From NCBI GenBank assembly GCA_027066435.1, contig JAMONX010000003.1, positions 1-57,802 on the forward strand: 57,802 bases of DNA, read 5' to 3'. A program made the translations under genes and the position numbers. Source of the DNA: Campylobacterales bacterium. GTDB taxonomy: Bacteria > Campylobacterota > Campylobacteria > Campylobacterales > QNZT01. The notes beneath the pieces are model-generated. The model did not search any database. It was not told the DNA's origin and was given only the letters and a program-made list of their open reading frames with translations. Below are positions 28,240-37,152 of this stretch, piece by piece (positions within the stretch are counted from its first letter, which is position 1; the number at the start of each line of letters is the position of its first letter).

Positions 28240-29616
28240 TTAAAATAGTGTTGTAATTCTGTTCCAAAATTTTTTGAAACCACTCTTGATGTTTTGGTCC
28301 TTTTCAACAAAAATATCGTAATTCTTATCATTTCCAAGATTATTTAGATTTAAATCATCTTTAAGTATAGTTGCATCTTCATCCTCTTCTTGATCAATTA
28401 TATTGTGAATATCTGGGCTTGGGTCAATTCTTTCATCTTTGTATCTTAGTTTTTTATTTGAATCCATTTCATATGGGGTAAAACTCCCAACTCCATATGA
28501 AATAAGACCGATTGCAGTAGAGTACTCTGGACCTTTTAATGTATCAAACATTCCTTCTATCCCAGATTCAATGGGTTTGGCTATGCGTACTGGCATATTG
28601 TTAAAAACAGCAGAAGCTAGTTCCCTTAAACCTTCAAGCCTTGTCATACCTCCAGTTAGTACGACTCCTCCTCCAAGTTGATCTTTGAAGCCACTATTTT
28701 TAATTGATTGAGCAATTATAAGAAGAGTCTCTTCAACTCTTGCATAAATTACATTTGTAACAATCTCTAATGAAACTTCATGTGAGTTCCCTTCATCTCC
28801 AATTGCTGGGAGGTTTATTATTTCATTGCTATTTAACTTTAGAGAACCATGGTCTATTTTTACTCTCTCTGCTGCATTGATTGGGGTATGTAGTGCCATA
28901 GAGAGGTCATTTGTGATATTGTTGCTTCCAATACCTAGAAAATCATTGTATCTGATAGAATTGCCTAGATGAATTGCAATATTTGAAGTTGCACCTCCAA
29001 GGTCTATAACAGCCACACCAAGCTCTTTCTCATCATCTCCAAGAACTGCTATACTAGATGCATAGCTATTTAAAACTATATTATCAATTTCTAAAGAGGC
29101 TGATTTGACAGCTTTTTTGAGGTTATTTAAGCTTGATTTTAAAACGGTAATTATGTGTACTTGCACTTCAAGTCTAGCCCCATTCATTCCAAGTGGATCA
29201 TCTATATGTTCGTGGTCATCAACTTTGAAATTATAAGGAAGGATATGAAGTTTTTCATACTCATTAGGAATATTTGAATTGTGATCTGCCATTTGCATAA
29301 CTCTGTTTATTTCTGTTATGCCTATTTCATTATTTGGAGCGTTTACTACTCCATAACTATCTACACTCTTAGTATATGCTCCTGAAATGGAAACTATAAC
29401 TCGATCAAAATGTGTACCTGCAACTCTTTTTGCATCATTTATGGCATGTTTTATTGAACGAGATGCGAGTTCGATATTTGTAATAATACCTTTTTTGACA
29501 CCTTGTGATTTTGAGATACCAGCTCCGAGTATTTTCGTACCAGAGGAGTCTTTTTGAGCGATAATTGCACAAATCTTTGTCGACCCGATATCCACACCAA
29601 GTATAATAGTACTCAA
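28240..29616 (-). CDS. ftsA: Cell division protein FtsA
   Basis: FtsA is the actin-like protein that tethers FtsZ to the membrane. The 458-aa protein has the phosphate-1 loop GVDIGSTKICAII, the LGVAVIDLGGATSNIAI phosphate-2 loop and GGGVVLTGGMTRLEGL. The last residues (FKKFWNRITTLF) form an amphipathic membrane-targeting helix. A charged linker of about 60 residues precedes that helix. It lies between ppiD and ftsZ, with 3 nt to ppiD. Confidence 0.96.
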   Translation of the reverse strand: MSTIILGVDIGSTKICAIIAQKDSSGTKILGAGISKSQGVKKGIITNIELASRSIKHAINDAKRVAGTHFDRVIVSISGAYTKSVDSYGVVNAPNNEIGITEINRVMQMADHNSNIPNEYEKLHILPYNFKVDDHEHIDDPLGMNGARLEVQVHIITVLKSSLNNLKKAVKSASLEIDNIVLNSYASSIAVLGDDEKELGVAVIDLGGATSNIAIHLGNSIRYNDFLGIGSNNITNDLSMALHTPINAAERVKIDHGSLKLNSNEIINLPAIGDEGNSHEVSLEIVTNVIYARVEETLLIIAQSIKNSGFKDQLGGGVVLTGGMTRLEGLRELASAVFNNMPVRIAKPIESGIEGMFDTLKGPEYSTAIGLISYGVGSFTPYEMDSNKKLRYKDERIDPSPDIHNIIDQEEDEDATILKDDLNLNNLGNDKNYDIFVEKDQNIKSGFKKFWNRITTLF

Positions 29617-29619
29617 GTT

Positions 29620-31080
29620 CTATCCTTTATTATATTTTACAATTTTATATTTTTTTTCAAGCTTTTCTATTAACATACTTTGTGCGGTATTGCTTTTTAA
29701 TGCCTCTATGCTTTTTATTAAGTCCTCTTTGTTGGTTTCTAACTCTTTTGTTGATGAGAGTTTTTGGTCTATTATCTCATACACTATCGCTTTATCAGCA
29801 AAAATATAATAACCCTTTTTTTGTGAGCTTAAGAAGAGCTGCTCTAAAAAAACTTTAGCTTCATTTTCGCTAAGCACTGTTACTTTATCTGCATCTTCTC
29901 TTGAGATAAAGTCCAATACTTTTCCATCTTTTAACTCTTTAGCTTCTAGTTTTGCTTTAGCCTCTAAAAGTTCTAGTTTTTTCTCTTTGAAAAGATTGTC
30001 TCTTACATTATCCTTTGCTTCCTCAAACTCAAGAGGCTCTGGTTCATTAATCGCTACAAGTTTTACAGTCATATATCCATCTTCTAATTCAAGTGCTTTG
30101 ATGTATGAGCCAATTTTCAGACCAGCAATTTGCTCTAGTGGAATATCGCTATTTTCTACACCAAGTGTTCTTTTTTCGCTAGGAGCAATTTTACCTTGTT
30201 TGAAAGAGAGATATTTTTTAAGAATCTCTTTTTTTGCTTTTTTAAGTTGTACTTTTGCTTTTACCCGCTCTTTTGCATCTTCAAACTCTAAAATTTTATC
30301 ATCGTCATCTTTGAAAAGATATTTTTTATCTCTATAAAACTCTTCTAGTTCGGCATCTGTAACTTCGATATTTGATGAATTAACTTTAATAAGTTCTATT
30401 TCATAACTTTTATCACTTAAAAAATCTGTTCGATTTTCACTCCAATAAGTTTTCATCGCCTCATCACTGACATTAATATCGCTATTTTGTATATCAATTA
30501 GTTTTACACTTATTTTATCTTGTAAAAATAGTGAAGCGCCGATTGTTTTCAATTCAAGCTCAGTGTATGGTAAGGCAAGGGCATCGTTTAGTTTGTTTAT
30601 AATAATTTCTCGCCTAATATCCCTTTCAAAATCTTTTACTTTTTTATTAACAGCCTTTAGAACTTTGAAATAAGTCTCTTTATTAAATGTGCCATTTTCT
30701 TTAAAGTTGTCGATAGAGTGTATCTTCATAGCAACTTCTTTCTCCGATGCACTAAGACCAAGGTCATCAGCATAATTTAAAAGAAGTGTCTCTTTGATAA
30801 GTTGGTTTAGAGCGACATCTTGAAGTTTCATCTCATCTGCTTTTTCTTGAGTTAGTTTTCCCTCAAGAAGTTGATTGTAGTAGTTATAGATATTATTATA
30901 TGATGATTGCAACTCACCTTGACTTATCTCTCTTTCACCAACTTTGGCAATATTACCTTTTTGACCTCCTCCAAAGCTATATGCTCCCCAGCCTACAAAA
31001 CCAGCTCCTACGAAAGCTATAGTACTAATCCAAATAGTAACGATAAGATATTTTCTGTGTGTTTGCATCCATGAAATCAT
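29620..31080 (-). CDS. ppiD: Membrane-anchored periplasmic folding factor, PpiD/SurA-like
   Basis: The 486-aa protein opens ISWMQTHRKYLIVTIWISTIAFVGAGFVG, an N-in membrane anchor, followed by a SurA-N-type chaperone region with VGEREISQGELQSSYNNIY. The middle is helical and highly charged. A clear parvulin active site is not obvious, so isomerase activity is uncertain and a chaperone-only role is possible. It is first in the run with ftsA and ftsZ, an arrangement seen in relatives. Confidence 0.85.
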   Translation of the reverse strand: MISWMQTHRKYLIVTIWISTIAFVGAGFVGWGAYSFGGGQKGNIAKVGEREISQGELQSSYNNIYNYYNQLLEGKLTQEKADEMKLQDVALNQLIKETLLLNYADDLGLSASEKEVAMKIHSIDNFKENGTFNKETYFKVLKAVNKKVKDFERDIRREIIINKLNDALALPYTELELKTIGASLFLQDKISVKLIDIQNSDINVSDEAMKTYWSENRTDFLSDKSYEIELIKVNSSNIEVTDAELEEFYRDKKYLFKDDDDKILEFEDAKERVKAKVQLKKAKKEILKKYLSFKQGKIAPSEKRTLGVENSDIPLEQIAGLKIGSYIKALELEDGYMTVKLVAINEPEPLEFEEAKDNVRDNLFKEKKLELLEAKAKLEAKELKDGKVLDFISREDADKVTVLSENEAKVFLEQLFLSSQKKGYYIFADKAIVYEIIDQKLSSTKELETNKEDLIKSIEALKSNTAQSMLIEKLEKKYKIVKYNKG

Positions 31081-31195
31081 TATAAACCTTTTTAATATAC
31101 AATATTAAGACAATTATATTCTAAAAAGGTTAAAAATAATTAAAGTTTCACTGATTGCAACTTGAATTTTATAAATTAAAAAATAAACCCAAAAA

Positions 31196-31798
31196 TTAAT
31201 CAAGGTGAATTGGGAAATTTCTATGTTGATTAATAGTCGAATTATGTAAAAGTTTAGCACTATTTTCTAAAATTGCGATTTTTTTTACCAAAGTAGTAAG
31301 GTCTCTACTATAAGCATAAACTCCATAACCTTTAATAATCATTATATCTGTATCTTGTTCTTTTAAATAACTAAAAATTTCTATATGTGCTCGTTTATAC
31401 CAAGTTTTAAAACTGCCAGGATTGTAAATATTTTTTTCACCAAGAATTATATTGCCAAAATAGTCTTTGGGAGTAATCTTATTATGCTTAAGTGTGTAAG
31501 CTGTTATAAATGGTGGCATTGTATAGCAGACATATTTTGCTTCACTAATATTGTTGTAAATATTTATATGTATATTACAATCTTTGCTTGCACTATTCCA
31601 TCTGTAATCTTTTTTTGTATAAAGTTCTATAAAATCGCTATCTTTTAGTTCATCGAAAATAGAGTCAGCTTTGTTGATTACAAATAGATTGTTTTCTATT
31701 TTTGCAGAGAGTGAACCGTGAAAAATACCCAAAAAGTTTTTTCTAAACATAGACAAGGAGACCGCTTTTAACTCATTTACAAGGTGTTTTTCTAACAC
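31196..31798 (-). CDS. Class II aldolase/adducin family protein
   Basis: A 200-aa protein with the class II aldolase outline: GIFHGSLSAKIENNLFVI, then the CNIHINIYNN and KGYGVYAYSRDLTTLVKKIAILENSAKLL blocks. Several of the usual zinc histidines are not obvious, so enzyme activity is unsure. GTG 31798 is chosen because AAAGGAGATA (31801-31810) is well placed for it. The longer frame to ATG 31843 lacks a ribosome site and would reach into the start signals of rsmH. Confidence 0.75.
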   Translation of the reverse strand: MLEKHLVNELKAVSLSMFRKNFLGIFHGSLSAKIENNLFVINKADSIFDELKDSDFIELYTKKDYRWNSASKDCNIHINIYNNISEAKYVCYTMPPFITAYTLKHNKITPKDYFGNIILGEKNIYNPGSFKTWYKRAHIEIFSYLKEQDTDIMIIKGYGVYAYSRDLTTLVKKIAILENSAKLLHNSTINQHRNFPIHLD

Positions 31799-31854
31799 AT
31801 TATCTCCTTTAATCTTTTTCTTAGTATTATATCTTTTATTCATAAAGGATTGAT

Positions 31855-32769
31855 TTGAATATACCTCATATACCAGTTTTACTTGATGAAATTAAAGAGA
31901 TATTTTCGCATGTTAAAGATGGCGTCATAGTTGATTGTACAGTTGGATATGGTGGGCATAGTGAAGTAATTTTGGAGTTAAATCCAGATATAAAAATGAT
32001 TTGTGTTGACCAAGATAAAGAGGCCTTAGCGTTTTCAAAAAAAAGATTACAGAGGTTTAAAAATAGAGTAAAATTTCATCATGGTAGATTTTCTGATGTG
32101 ATTTGTCAAATCGAAGATTTGGGGCAAATTAGAGGAGTTTTAGCCGATATTGGTGTCTCTTCACTCCAGCTCGATAAAAATGATAGAGGATTTGGTTTTG
32201 ACTCACAAACACTCGATATGAGAATGGATCAAAACCGAACTCTTAGTGCAGATGAAGTTGTAAATAGTTATAAAAAAGAGGATTTAGAATATATTTTTAA
32301 AGAGTATGGGGAAGTTAGAGAGTATAAAAAAGCTGCCTCATTGATTTGTCAGCAAAGAGAAATTAAGCCATTTGAAAGTTCTTGTGAGTTAGCAGAGTTT
32401 TTGGCAAAACGACTCTTTTCTAAAAAACTTCATCCTGCAACTTTAATTTTTCAAGCAATCCGAATAGAGGTCAATGACGAGCTTGGTGAATTAAAAAGAT
32501 TATTAAATTCTATAAGAAAATTAAATATAAATAAGTGTTTAGTCGCTATAATCTCTTTTCACTCACTAGAAGATAGGTTAGTTAAGAGCTATTTTAGAGA
32601 TTGGAGCAAGAGTTGCATCTGTCCAAAAGAGATTATGAGATGTATGTGTGGCAACAATAACTCTTTTGGAAAAGCTGTTGTTAAAAAAGTGATAACACCA
32701 ACAAAAAAAGAGATTAATGAAAACCCAAGAAGCCGAAGTTCAAAACTCAGAGTTTTTAGAGTCGATTAA
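31855..32769 (+). CDS. rsmH: 16S rRNA (cytosine(1402)-N(4))-methyltransferase
   Basis: RsmH (MraW) methylates C1402 of 16S rRNA at the decoding centre. The 304-aa protein opens HIPVLLDEI, has the SAM site IVDCTVGYGGHSEVIL, the LADIGVSSLQLD motif and the IISFHSLEDRLVK block, and ends NPRSRSSKLRVFRVD. It starts at TTG 31855, 6 nt after AAAGGA. It overlaps the following ftsL-like gene by 53 nt. Confidence 0.95.
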   Translation: MNIPHIPVLLDEIKEIFSHVKDGVIVDCTVGYGGHSEVILELNPDIKMICVDQDKEALAFSKKRLQRFKNRVKFHHGRFSDVICQIEDLGQIRGVLADIGVSSLQLDKNDRGFGFDSQTLDMRMDQNRTLSADEVVNSYKKEDLEYIFKEYGEVREYKKAASLICQQREIKPFESSCELAEFLAKRLFSKKLHPATLIFQAIRIEVNDELGELKRLLNSIRKLNINKCLVAIISFHSLEDRLVKSYFRDWSKSCICPKEIMRCMCGNNNSFGKAVVKKVITPTKKEINENPRSRSSKLRVFRVD

Positions 32770-33055
32770 AGGCAGACTAAATGCCAGAGATGAACTTTTA
32801 AATGATTATGATGATGAGCAAAATAGACAAAAAGATTTATCTCTAAAAACGCTATTTATAACTTATATCTTTGTTTTTTTAGCACTTTTGGTACTTTTGC
32901 CAAAAGTTTATATAAGCAATCAAATCTACTATAACTCAAAAGAAATAAATAAAATGTATCATAAGTATACAACACTCAAAGAGGAGCAGGCACACCTAAA
33001 AAGAGAGCTTGAGAAGCTAAGGTATCAAACTCTTATTATTGATGATATAGATTAG
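32717..33055 (+). CDS. ftsL: FtsL-like division protein
   Basis: A 112-aa bitopic protein: about 45 charged cytoplasmic residues, one membrane segment (FITYIFVFLALLVLLPKVYI) and a periplasmic coiled coil (NKMYHKYTTLKEEQAHLKRELEKL). This outline and the place directly after rsmH are those of FtsL, which bridges FtsB and FtsQ in the divisome. Sequence similarity in this family is always low, so context carries the call. The start ATG 32717 lies 53 nt inside rsmH in another frame, an unusually long overlap. A shorter start downstream would lose the cytoplasmic part. Confidence 0.7.
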   Translation: MKTQEAEVQNSEFLESIKGRLNARDELLNDYDDEQNRQKDLSLKTLFITYIFVFLALLVLLPKVYISNQIYYNSKEINKMYHKYTTLKEEQAHLKRELEKLRYQTLIIDDID

Positions 33056-33058
33056 GGA

Positions 33059-33412
33059 TTAAAGATTCTTTTTTCTCAAATCTCCATTATAGACTATGTC
33101 TGAAGCTTTGATTGTATCGTCATTAAGCATTGGTGGTACAACGGCACCATTTTCTAGTTTTTTTATTTCTGCGTCTAATTCATCTTCACTGTAGCTCATC
33201 ATCATATCAGCGGCAATTACATGTTGTACACTTTGAATAACTTTTAAATTTCTTATCTCATCATCAACGCTTTCGCCCTCAACTGTAACGATGATTTTAC
33301 CTATATTCTTATCATGAAAGTGATAGTCGCAAAACTCTGCATTTTGTAAAACCTCCAAAACATCATCTATATACTTTGGTAATACTTGTACTACAATACT
33401 TGATATATTCAT
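33059..33412 (-). CDS. napD: NapD, chaperone for nitrate reductase signal peptide
   Basis: NapD binds the twin-arginine signal of NapA until the molybdenum cofactor is in place. The 117-aa protein opens NISSIVVQVLPKYIDDVLEVL and carries GKIIVTVEGESVDDEIRNLKVIQSVQHVIAADMMMSY, the ferredoxin-like fold of the family. An extra tail of about 35 residues follows. It is last in the operon, 1 nt after napL. Confidence 0.9.
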   Translation of the reverse strand: MNISSIVVQVLPKYIDDVLEVLQNAEFCDYHFHDKNIGKIIVTVEGESVDDEIRNLKVIQSVQHVIAADMMMSYSEDELDAEIKKLENGAVVPPMLNDDTIKASDIVYNGDLRKKNL

Positions 33413-33413
33413 C

Positions 33414-34364
33414 TTATTTTAATCTCCATTTCATTATATAATTGTCATCACTCCCTGAATAGAGAGTATCATCATCATAAAAGATGATGCTATTTAGGGT
33501 GCTTTTTTGTCCTTTTAAATTGAAGATTTTGCTATTTGTCTTCAAGTTAAAAACCGCTATTTCATTATCTGTTCCAAAAGAGAAAGCTACTAATTTTGCA
33601 TCTTTACTAAGTGCAGTTGCATAGACCAAAAATGGTGCATCAAAAGTTTGCACATTGGCATTATTTATATCATAAACCGCACCTTTTCTATCTTGCCCTG
33701 CTGTTGCAACTTTGCCATTTTTAAAATCTACTTTAAAAACATTGTCTTTGTTTGCTCCTTTTAGCTCTTTTATTACTTTACCATTTTTGACATCTACTAG
33801 GTAATTAATACCTGACTCACAAGAGATGACAGCTTGTGTTTTATCCTCATTGAGTGCAAAATCTGAAAATTTTGATTGGCTTAGTTGAAAAAGATAGAGA
33901 GGTTTTTTTGCTTTTAAGTCATATAAAACTATTTCATTTGATAAAAGTCCTAAAAAAACTCTATTTTTATCAATAAATCTTGCTTTTTGCATTACTAATT
34001 TTGCTTCATTTGTAATAATTTTTGTAGTAGTGTTATTTTCGTTGATATAAAGTTCTCTTGCACCTTTTTCTCCTTGTGCGAGAAGAAGCTTTTTATCTCC
34101 TATTACATCGACAGAGTAGACTTTTGGATTCATAAAATCACCCATAAAATCATGAATTTTTTTGAGTTGTATTTTTTCTATGAAAGTATCGTCTTTGATA
34201 TTATAAGTCTCTAATGTGCCTTCATCTGTGCCTATATAGAGTATATCATTGACAATTTTTAAGTCCATGACATTACCTTTAGTTTGTATCTCTTTAATAG
34301 GTGAGATATCACGAGCTATTAAGATGTTAATGAATATCAATGATAATAAAATAAGCCTTTTCAT
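33414..34364 (-). CDS. napL: NapL, periplasmic WD40-like propeller protein
   Basis: The 316-aa protein has a short signal peptide (MKRLILLSLIFINILIA) and about six weak WD40/PQQ-like strands, with the last ending NSIIFYDDDTLYSGSDDNYIMKW. It matches NapL by position between napF and napD, an arrangement specific to Campylobacterota. Its biochemical role is unknown. It overlaps napF by 4 nt. Confidence 0.85.
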   Translation of the reverse strand: MKRLILLSLIFINILIARDISPIKEIQTKGNVMDLKIVNDILYIGTDEGTLETYNIKDDTFIEKIQLKKIHDFMGDFMNPKVYSVDVIGDKKLLLAQGEKGARELYINENNTTTKIITNEAKLVMQKARFIDKNRVFLGLLSNEIVLYDLKAKKPLYLFQLSQSKFSDFALNEDKTQAVISCESGINYLVDVKNGKVIKELKGANKDNVFKVDFKNGKVATAGQDRKGAVYDINNANVQTFDAPFLVYATALSKDAKLVAFSFGTDNEIAVFNLKTNSKIFNLKGQKSTLNSIIFYDDDTLYSGSDDNYIMKWRLK

Positions 34365-34873
34365 TGCCCCTTACCTCCTATTGTAGTTGCAGAGATTGCA
34401 AATGAGGGGCAAACTCCTATGCAAAATCCGCAATTTGTACAGTTCTCATAATTTATTTCAGGTCTAAACATCCCTAGAAACTTAATTGCCTTATCATAAC
34501 ATACATCTGAACATGAAGAACAAACTACATCTTGCCATGCCACGCATTTTGTTATATCTAACTCTATATGCGCGTCAATTAGCTCTAATTTTTCATCAAA
34601 AATAAGTACACCCATTTTACAAGCCTTCACACACTCATCACAGTAGGTGCAACCTCTCTTTGTAAAGTCTAAATAGACTGTATTATCATCTGAAATTTTT
34701 ATAATTTCTTCGTCACAAACACTAACACAAGGCTTCTCTTCACACCTTATACACTCTTTTTGGAAAAGAGACGCATCTTTGTTATATGGTAATCTTATTG
34801 GCTTATACTCTTCTATCTCATCTACAAATGGAGTGGAAAAAGATTTAAAAAATCCTCTTCTACTTTCATCCAT
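34361..34873 (-). CDS. napF: NapF, ferredoxin-type maturation protein
   Basis: The 170-aa cytoplasmic protein has four cysteine clusters of the 4Fe-4S type: CIRCEEKPCVSVC, CTYCDECVKAC, CVAWQDVVCSSCSDVC and CTNCGFCIGVC. NapF is thought to help load iron-sulfur clusters into NapA before export. The N-terminus (DESRRGFFKSFS) resembles a twin-arginine start, but no hydrophobic stretch follows, as in other NapF. It is preceded by the second napB copy with a 1-nt gap. Confidence 0.92.
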   Translation of the reverse strand: MDESRRGFFKSFSTPFVDEIEEYKPIRLPYNKDASLFQKECIRCEEKPCVSVCDEEIIKISDDNTVYLDFTKRGCTYCDECVKACKMGVLIFDEKLELIDAHIELDITKCVAWQDVVCSSCSDVCYDKAIKFLGMFRPEINYENCTNCGFCIGVCPSFAISATTIGGKGQ

Positions 34874-34874
34874 A

Positions 34875-35633
34875 TTACTCTACACCATCATTGATAACAT
34901 CAATAAGATTTGACTTTTTAGCACCGTTTTTACTAAAGTCAGGTGTAAATGTATTTCCCACTAATGGAGCTTGAGTTGATTGAGGTGCATGGCATTGTGT
35001 ACAGTTAAACCTTGCAGAGCTTAGTTTAGTAAGTTTGTGTATAACGGTTTTAAAGTCACTTGTATTATTTACTCCTGCTCCCTCTTTTGTTATTCTTCCA
35101 TCAGCCCCAATAGCAGTATTTGGTCTAAATGAAGCAAAATGTGATGCAGGGATAGGTGTTGCTTTCATATCAGCTGCAACTTCAGGTAAGTGGCATCCCG
35201 TACAAGCATTGTTTCCTATTTTGATAGGTAGCATTCCATCTGTATTGTGAGGAATCATTGGAGGTGCATTTTCAAATGCTCTTTCAAATTTTTCTGATTT
35301 TCCAGCTTCTACTTTACTATAGTCTGTTATTTCGCCTGCTGTATCATCTTGTTCGACATAGAGATTAGTTTTTCTAAGTCCTAATGACTCTTCAGTAACT
35401 GTACCAGCTATAGTTGTAACTTCTTCAGGAATACTCTCAGCTACAGGTTTGGTTGCCACTTCTGTTGGAGTTTTAGTAGCTGTAGCCTTGATATCTGGCA
35501 GAGGTAGTGCGATATTTTGACCAGATTTTATCTGTTGTGCTAAAGCATTAACTCTATCCATATCCATAGCATTTAGTGATATATGAGTTAAGAATCCAAC
35601 AAGTATAAGAGTGTATATGTCTTTTTTAACCAT
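34875..35633 (-). CDS. napB: Dihaem cytochrome NapB, second copy with N-terminal linker
   Basis: NapB passes electrons to NapA. This 252-aa form has a signal peptide (about residues 1-22), a Thr/Pro/Ala-rich linker of about 55 residues, then a NapB core with CTGCH and CTQCH. From TEESLGLRKTNLY on it is almost the same as the neighbouring copy at 35741, with scattered changes, so the duplication is fairly recent. It lacks the lipobox of that copy. It has its own ribosome site (AAGGA), but a terminator hairpin lies between the copies. Which copy partners NapA is not evident. Confidence 0.9.
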   Translation of the reverse strand: MVKKDIYTLILVGFLTHISLNAMDMDRVNALAQQIKSGQNIALPLPDIKATATKTPTEVATKPVAESIPEEVTTIAGTVTEESLGLRKTNLYVEQDDTAGEITDYSKVEAGKSEKFERAFENAPPMIPHNTDGMLPIKIGNNACTGCHLPEVAADMKATPIPASHFASFRPNTAIGADGRITKEGAGVNNTSDFKTVIHKLTKLSSARFNCTQCHAPQSTQAPLVGNTFTPDFSKNGAKKSNLIDVINDGVE

Positions 35634-35703
35634 TTTTCAATCCTTAAAGAAAATTTTTTGTAGAGATGCCCTTAGATGTGCCACTCTAAAAAAAATTTAA
35701 AAA

Positions 35704-35727
35704 GAAGAGAGTTTAAAAGCTCTCTTC
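35704..35727 (-). terminator. Intrinsic terminator between the two napB copies
   Basis: GAAGAGAG (35704-35711) pairs with CTCTCTTC (35720-35727). Read on the minus strand, the stem is followed by a long T-rich tract (35690-35703). It lies 14 nt after the first napB stop, within the nap operon, and so should reduce expression of the second napB, napF, napL and napD. Confidence 0.75.
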
Positions 35728-35740
35728 AATGTTTATTTAT

Positions 35741-36343
35741 CTATTGAACTCCCTCATTGATAACATCTATGAGGTTCGATCTTTTAGCACCATTTTTGCT
35801 AAAATCCGGTGTAAATGTATTACCTACAACAGGTTCCTGTGTAGATTGTGGTGCATGACATTGAGAACAGTTAAACCTTGCAGAGCTTAGTGTATCAAGC
35901 TTGTGTGTAACAGTCTTAAAGTCACTTGTATTGTCAACCTCTTTACCTTCTTTTGTAATCCTTCCATCTGCAGCAATAGCTGTCTTTGGTCTAAATGAAG
36001 CAAAATGCGATGCAGGGATAGGTGTTGCTTTCATATCAGCTGCAACTTCAGGCATATGACATCCTGTGCAAGCATTGTTTCCTATTTTTATAGGTAACAT
36101 TCCATCTGTATTGTGAGGAATCATTGGAGGTGCATTTTCAAATGCTCTCTCAAATTTTGTTGATTTCCCAGCTTCTGCTTTATTATAATTTGTTGCATCA
36201 CCAGTAGTACTTGTTTCAGTGTATAGATTGGTTTTTCTTAATCCCAGCGACTCTTCACTTACTGTGCCAGCACCTGTGGCACAACCCGCAACGATAATCG
36301 CTGCTAAAGAGATTAAGCCAACCCATGATTTTTTAATTCTCAT
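35741..36343 (-). CDS. napB: Dihaem cytochrome NapB, lipoprotein form
   Basis: The 200-aa protein has a lipoprotein signal ending LAAIIVAGC (Cys21), so this NapB is probably membrane-anchored. The body has two haem sites, CTGCH and CSQCH, with the conserved AFENAPPMIPHNTDGMLPI and ATPIPASHFASFRP regions. It directly follows napH by a 4-nt overlap, the standard position of napB, and is likely the ancestral copy. An intrinsic terminator comes after its stop. Confidence 0.94.
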   Translation of the reverse strand: MRIKKSWVGLISLAAIIVAGCATGAGTVSEESLGLRKTNLYTETSTTGDATNYNKAEAGKSTKFERAFENAPPMIPHNTDGMLPIKIGNNACTGCHMPEVAADMKATPIPASHFASFRPKTAIAADGRITKEGKEVDNTSDFKTVTHKLDTLSSARFNCSQCHAPQSTQEPVVGNTFTPDFSKNGAKRSNLIDVINEGVQ

Positions 36344-37152
36344 TGTTGCTCTCCTTTAACTTTTAAATTTTTTATACTAAATCCAAGTGCATTGTCATCA
36401 CATACTTCAATGCACCGCCCACAGTTGGTGCATTCTGCATCCAACACTTTTATACTTTTTTTGCCAATCATATGAAGTACCTGACTCTCTGGACAGATAT
36501 CTTTACATTTCATACAAAGGGTACAGTTTGGCTCATTGTGCAATACACTCAATGGTGCATATTTACCAAGCAAACTATGAAATCCGCCAAGAGGACAGAC
36601 ATGTCCACACCAGCCATTTTTTAGTACAAACAGATCAAAAAAGAGTATAGCAACTACAAGTGCCATACTCATTCCCATTCCAAACACGACTCCTCGGTTT
36701 AAAATGGTTATAGGTGAGATAAATTCAAATGCCGCAACACCTGTAATGATTGAAACAACAAAGGTTAATCCCAATACCCAGTAGCGAACATTTCTACTCA
36801 TCCACACTTTTCTTTCTATATCATTTAGATACAGCTTTCTTCTCAACCAATTTGCAAAATCTGTTACCATATTTATAGGACAAACCCAAGAACAAAATGC
36901 TCTTCCTCCAACAATGCCGTAAAATAGCATTATTAAAACTGCACCTATCAAAACATCAATACCCAAAATTGCACCTGCTGCAAACATTTGAAGCACAGCA
37001 AAAGGGTCAGCTAATGGTACAATACCAAATAGTGTTGATGAACTTAGAGTTCCTGTTAAAATAGTCCAGCCATAAGCATTTGCACCAAAGTAGAGAAGAA
37101 GCAATGAAATCTGCGTAAATCGTCTAGCAATCAGAAATCTATATTTACTCAT
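36340..37152 (-). CDS. napH: NapH, quinol dehydrogenase membrane subunit
   Basis: NapH is an inner-membrane ferredoxin-type protein (270 aa) that with NapG oxidises menaquinol for nitrate reduction when napC is absent. Four membrane segments are seen, with the CSWVCPINMV and CGHVCPLGG motifs on the inner face. Two C-terminal 4Fe-4S clusters follow: CTLCMKCKDICPE and CTNCGRCIEVC. ATG 37152 is preferred over 37167 because AAGGA is well placed for it. It overlaps napG by 8 nt. Confidence 0.94.
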   Translation of the reverse strand: MSKYRFLIARRFTQISLLLLYFGANAYGWTILTGTLSSSTLFGIVPLADPFAVLQMFAAGAILGIDVLIGAVLIMLFYGIVGGRAFCSWVCPINMVTDFANWLRRKLYLNDIERKVWMSRNVRYWVLGLTFVVSIITGVAAFEFISPITILNRGVVFGMGMSMALVVAILFFDLFVLKNGWCGHVCPLGGFHSLLGKYAPLSVLHNEPNCTLCMKCKDICPESQVLHMIGKKSIKVLDAECTNCGRCIEVCDDNALGFSIKNLKVKGEQQ

